Positions 12,454 through 15,167 of a DNA stretch of 15,167 nt are shown here, in pieces. The notes below the pieces were generated by a model. It ran no database searches. It was given only the letters and a program-made list of their open reading frames with translations, and was not told the origin of the DNA. A program made the translations under genes and the position numbers. Position 1 is the first letter of the stretch. Every line of letters begins with the position of its first letter. The stretch lies in assembly GCA_016302985.1 (NCBI GenBank), contig JAEDMN010000053.1:1-15167 (forward strand). Direction: 5' to 3'. The stretch is from Kiritimatiellia bacterium (lineage in GTDB: Bacteria; Verrucomicrobiota; Kiritimatiellia; RFP12; UBA1067).

Positions 12454-14454
12454 CTAGGCGAGGGTCGCGGAGGCCATCAGCGCGGCGGCCTTCGGCCACG
12501 GCGCGCGCTGCAGCTGGCGGATGGTCGCCGAGTAGGCGAGGCGCTGCCGGTCGGTCTCGGGGGAGGACGCCGCGGGCAGTTCGCCCTGGCGTTTCCGCAC
12601 GGCCTCCATCCACACCTGGCGGAGCAGTTTCTCGAACTGCTCCCCGACGCTCACTTCCGACAGCGCGGCGCCGTCCTTGCCCATGATCAGCTTGTCCAGC
12701 CAGGCGCGCTCGGGCTCCTCGAGTGCGCCGCGGAGCGTGCCGAGGGCCCCGGACGCGCCCGCGACGAGGTCCCGCCACGCCGCGACGACCTTGCGCGTCA
12801 GCCCGTGGCGCAGCACGGCGTCCGGCAGGTACGCGGCGGCGGTCTTCGCCACGTCCGCGTCCCCTTCGTTGGAGAGGAGGAACTCGCAGAGCGCCCGCTC
12901 GAGCGGCGAAGGCGCGTCCCAGGCCACGGGCCACACGGCGGGCGCCACCTCCTTGAGCCCGGGCGGCGGTTCGACGTCGATGTAGAAGTCGGGCGGCGGC
13001 TCGTCCCAGCCGCCGGCGGAGGACGGGGCGGGCTGCGCGGGACGCGGGGCCGGGGAGCGCGGGGCCGCGGGGGCGACCGCCGGCGGGGCGGGGCGGACGG
13101 GGGCCGGTGCGGACGCGCGGCCCTGGCTGCGGCCCTGTTCGCGCCGCACGGCCTCCTGCACCTTGGCGAAGTCGGCCTCGAGCGCGGCGACCGGCAGGTT
13201 CAGCATCTTCGCCGCCTCGGCCATCAGGGACGCCCGCAGCACGGCCGAGGGGCACAGCGCGATGGTCTCGAGCGCCGCGCGGCTCACGCGCGCGATCGCG
13301 TCGATCGAGTCCGGACGCGCCTCCTTCGCGAGCAGCGTGCGCACCTGGAAGTGCGTGATGGACTCGTAGTCGTCCAGACAGGCGCGGAACGCCTCGGGAC
13401 CCCTCGTGCGGAGCAGCGAGTCGGGATCCTCGCCGGCCGGCAGCGTCGCGACGCGCACCGGCATCTCGGCCGCGAGGAACTCGCCGCCCGTGCGGATCGC
13501 CGCCTTCTGCCCCGCCCCGTCCGCGTCGAACACGAGCGTCACGCTGTCCGCGACCTTCTTCAGGATCTGCACGTGCTCGGCGGTGAACGCCGTGCCCTGG
13601 CTCGCGACCGCGGTCGGGAAGCCGCAGGCGTGGCAGCGGATGACGTCGATCTGCCCCTCGCAGACGATCGCCTCGCGCCGGGGCGCCTTGACGATGTTCG
13701 GGGCCGCCTGGTCGAGCGCGAACAGGATGCTGGACTTCTTGAAGATGGGGGTCTCGGGCGAATTGACGTACTTCGCGGCCTTCTTGTCGTTCGTCAGGAT
13801 GCGGCCCGAGAACGCGACGGGGCGTCCCGCGCGGTCGCGGATCGTGAACATGAGCCGTCCCGCGAAGCGGTTGTAGTACGACCCGCCGGCGAACTTCGGC
13901 TGCAGCAGCACGCCCGCGGCGTGCATCTCCTCGTCGGTGTACCTGTACTTGCGCGCCCACTTCAGCATGGCGTCGGGCGACACGGGCGCGTAGCCGATGC
14001 AGAACTTCTCGGCGATTTCGTCGGAGAGCTCGCGGCTCGCGAGGTAGCGGCGCGCGGCCTCGGCCTCGGGCGCCACCTTCAGGCAGCGGCGGTAGAACTC
14101 CGCGAGCTCGGCGTGGAGCGCGTGCAGGCGCGCGCGCAGGCCGGCCTGCGGATCCTCCTTCTCCTCGATCTTCACGCCGCACTGCTGCGCGAGCTTCTTC
14201 ACGGCCTCGACGAAGGTCAGCCCCTCCTGCTTCATCACGAAGTCGAAGACGGACCCGCTTTCGCCGCAGCCGAAGCAGTGGTAGTAGCCCTTGTCGGGAT
14301 GGATGACGAAGCTCGGCGTCTTCTCGTGGTGGAACGGGCAGCACGCCTTGTAGTCCGCCCCCATCCGCCGCACGGGGACGCCGTAGGACGAAATCAGGTC
14401 GGCGAGGTCGGTCCGGCCCTTGATCTCCTCGATTGTCGCCGCGGGGATCGCCAT
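12454..14454 (-). CDS. dnaG: DNA primase
   Basis: 666-residue primase that makes RNA primers at the replication fork. The N-terminal CHC2 zinc ribbon has C39, H42, C60 and C63 (CCPFHHEKTPSF, then YYHCFGCGESGSVFDFV). The catalytic core (about 110-340) includes the Toprim motifs CEGQID with E266 and D270, SQGTAFT, and FDADGAGQKAA with D310 and D312, followed by GEDPDSLL. A Pro/Ala-rich linker (about 440-500) precedes a C-terminal helical domain that would bind the replicative helicase. EGQID instead of the common EGYMD is a mild variant. The start ATG at 14454 shares its A with the TAA of the upstream gene (TAATG), suggesting translational coupling; only a weak GGAAG lies upstream. The oad operon follows, so the classical rpsU-dnaG-rpoD arrangement is absent. 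Confidence 0.95.
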   Translation of the reverse strand: MAIPAATIEEIKGRTDLADLISSYGVPVRRMGADYKACCPFHHEKTPSFVIHPDKGYYHCFGCGESGSVFDFVMKQEGLTFVEAVKKLAQQCGVKIEEKEDPQAGLRARLHALHAELAEFYRRCLKVAPEAEAARRYLASRELSDEIAEKFCIGYAPVSPDAMLKWARKYRYTDEEMHAAGVLLQPKFAGGSYYNRFAGRLMFTIRDRAGRPVAFSGRILTNDKKAAKYVNSPETPIFKKSSILFALDQAAPNIVKAPRREAIVCEGQIDVIRCHACGFPTAVASQGTAFTAEHVQILKKVADSVTLVFDADGAGQKAAIRTGGEFLAAEMPVRVATLPAGEDPDSLLRTRGPEAFRACLDDYESITHFQVRTLLAKEARPDSIDAIARVSRAALETIALCPSAVLRASLMAEAAKMLNLPVAALEADFAKVQEAVRREQGRSQGRASAPAPVRPAPPAVAPAAPRSPAPRPAQPAPSSAGGWDEPPPDFYIDVEPPPGLKEVAPAVWPVAWDAPSPLERALCEFLLSNEGDADVAKTAAAYLPDAVLRHGLTRKVVAAWRDLVAGASGALGTLRGALEEPERAWLDKLIMGKDGAALSEVSVGEQFEKLLRQVWMEAVRKRQGELPAASSPETDRQRLAYSATIRQLQRAPWPKAAALMASATLA

Positions 14455-15167
14455 TACTTCCGCAGCCCGGCCTGTCCGTAGTCCCAGGCCTTGAAGCCCA
14501 GCGCGAACGCGGGGGAGCCCGGCTTCAGGCGGAAGTCGTACGCGGCGGCGTCCTCGAACTGCGGGTCGGCGTACCGCCCGCCGGTCTCCTTGCCGCAGGC
14601 GGCCCACTGCGCCCAGTCGAGGCCGTCCAGCTCGGGCTTCCCGGAGACGTCCCACCAGAGGTTGTTCGCCCAGATCCCGCCCACGCCGCGCGGACCGCGC
14701 CCGACGAGCGGACCCTCGCGCACGAGGACGATGTTGTTCACGAAGTTGAGCGTGCACGGAATGCCCTGCACGACCTGCCGCTGCATGCGCACCGCGCCGA
14801 GCGACTTGTTCCACGCGAAGACGTTGTTGCGGATGACGCAGCCGGCGCCGTAGTGCTGGTGGAAGCCGCCGTCCGTCGTGTTCCAGCAGAGGTTGCGCTC
14901 CATCACGATGCCCTCGCTGCCCTCGTCCGTGTAGAGCGCCCAGCCGCCGTAGGAATAGGACCACACGTCGTGCACCACGTTGTCGTGGACCGTCGTCCCG
15001 TAGCTCGTGCCGAGCGTGTAGACGCCGCCCATGTCGCTCATGATCCCCTTGCCGAGGTCGTAGATCCTGTTGAACGCGATCTCGTTGCGCTGCGCGACGC
15101 TGCCCTGGAAGCCCCAGGTCCAGCCCACGGAGACGCCCGTGTAGAAGAAGTCGTGGATCTCGCAGTG
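14454..15167 (-). CDS. Right-handed parallel beta-helix protein, C-terminal part (cut by window edge)
   Basis: 237 residues are visible and the frame stays open to the last base of the window, so the start lies outside. A GTG at 15128 is internal: the preceding HCEIHDFFYTGVS continues the same repeat pattern. Repeated rungs such as NEIAFNRIYDL, TTVHDNVVHDVW, EGIVMERNLCWNT, GCVIRNNVFAWN and CTLNFVNNIVLV are typical of parallel beta-helix carbohydrate-active proteins (polysaccharide lyases and some glycoside hydrolases such as GH141-like proteins). The tail after the helix (YADPQFEDAAAYDFRLKPGSPAFALG) is the usual closing segment of this class. Probably exported, acting on polysaccharide, but the signal peptide is out of view. 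Its stop overlaps the dnaG start by one base. Confidence 0.85.
   Translation of the reverse strand, partial: HCEIHDFFYTGVSVGWTWGFQGSVAQRNEIAFNRIYDLGKGIMSDMGGVYTLGTSYGTTVHDNVVHDVWSYSYGGWALYTDEGSEGIVMERNLCWNTTDGGFHQHYGAGCVIRNNVFAWNKSLGAVRMQRQVVQGIPCTLNFVNNIVLVREGPLVGRGPRGVGGIWANNLWWDVSGKPELDGLDWAQWAACGKETGGRYADPQFEDAAAYDFRLKPGSPAFALGFKAWDYGQAGLRK

Overview
The window is GC-rich bacterial DNA in which every gene I can support lies on the minus strand, so transcription runs from base 15167 towards base 1. A Na+-pumping decarboxylase operon, secreted carbohydrate-active proteins, long GC-rich genes and structured intergenic palindromes together suggest a Gram-negative anaerobe of the PVC superphylum, perhaps Kiritimatiellota or a relative. 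That placement is inference only; there is no rRNA in the window.

Right part (about 8.6-15.2 kb, metabolic and core genes). In transcription order there is the C-terminal part of a parallel beta-helix protein (cut by the window edge), then DNA primase dnaG, coupled to it by a TAATG stop/start overlap. A strong promoter (TTGTGT-17-TATACT) then opens the operon oadG-oadA-oadB for a membrane decarboxylase, most likely oxaloacetate decarboxylase. Its beta subunit carries an unusual signal-peptide-like and extracytoplasmic N-terminal extension. Immediately behind oadB is a large secreted glycoside-hydrolase-like protein. Its ATG falls at the predicted +1 of a perfect extended -10 (TGATATAAT), so it may be translated from a leaderless mRNA.

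Middle (about 4.6-5.4 kb). The glycoside hydrolase gene ends inside a 199-bp exact tandem duplication. Each copy holds a 133-bp element made of two inverted GTAG-tagged hairpins, which is the layout of a REP doublet (REPIN/BIME). A third, diverged hairpin of the same family, with a compensatory stem change, sits between oadA and oadB. Next come tRNA-Ser(GCU) with its own promoter and intrinsic terminator, and an orphan OmpR-type response regulator that most likely starts at a GTG.

Left part (1-3.8 kb, accessory-looking). A UvrD/PcrA-like SF1 helicase with an unassigned C-terminal extension of about 230 residues is followed by a regulator built of two tandem ArsR-like winged helices. The perfect palindrome GTTTATATAAAC lies in the 38-base gap in front of the regulator. 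It recurs three times at about 60-base spacing just beyond the regulator, each time next to a GC-rich hairpin. Regulator plus four palindromes looks like a self-contained regulatory circuit whose remaining target genes probably lie left of the window. This is the most interesting signal here, together with the REP family.
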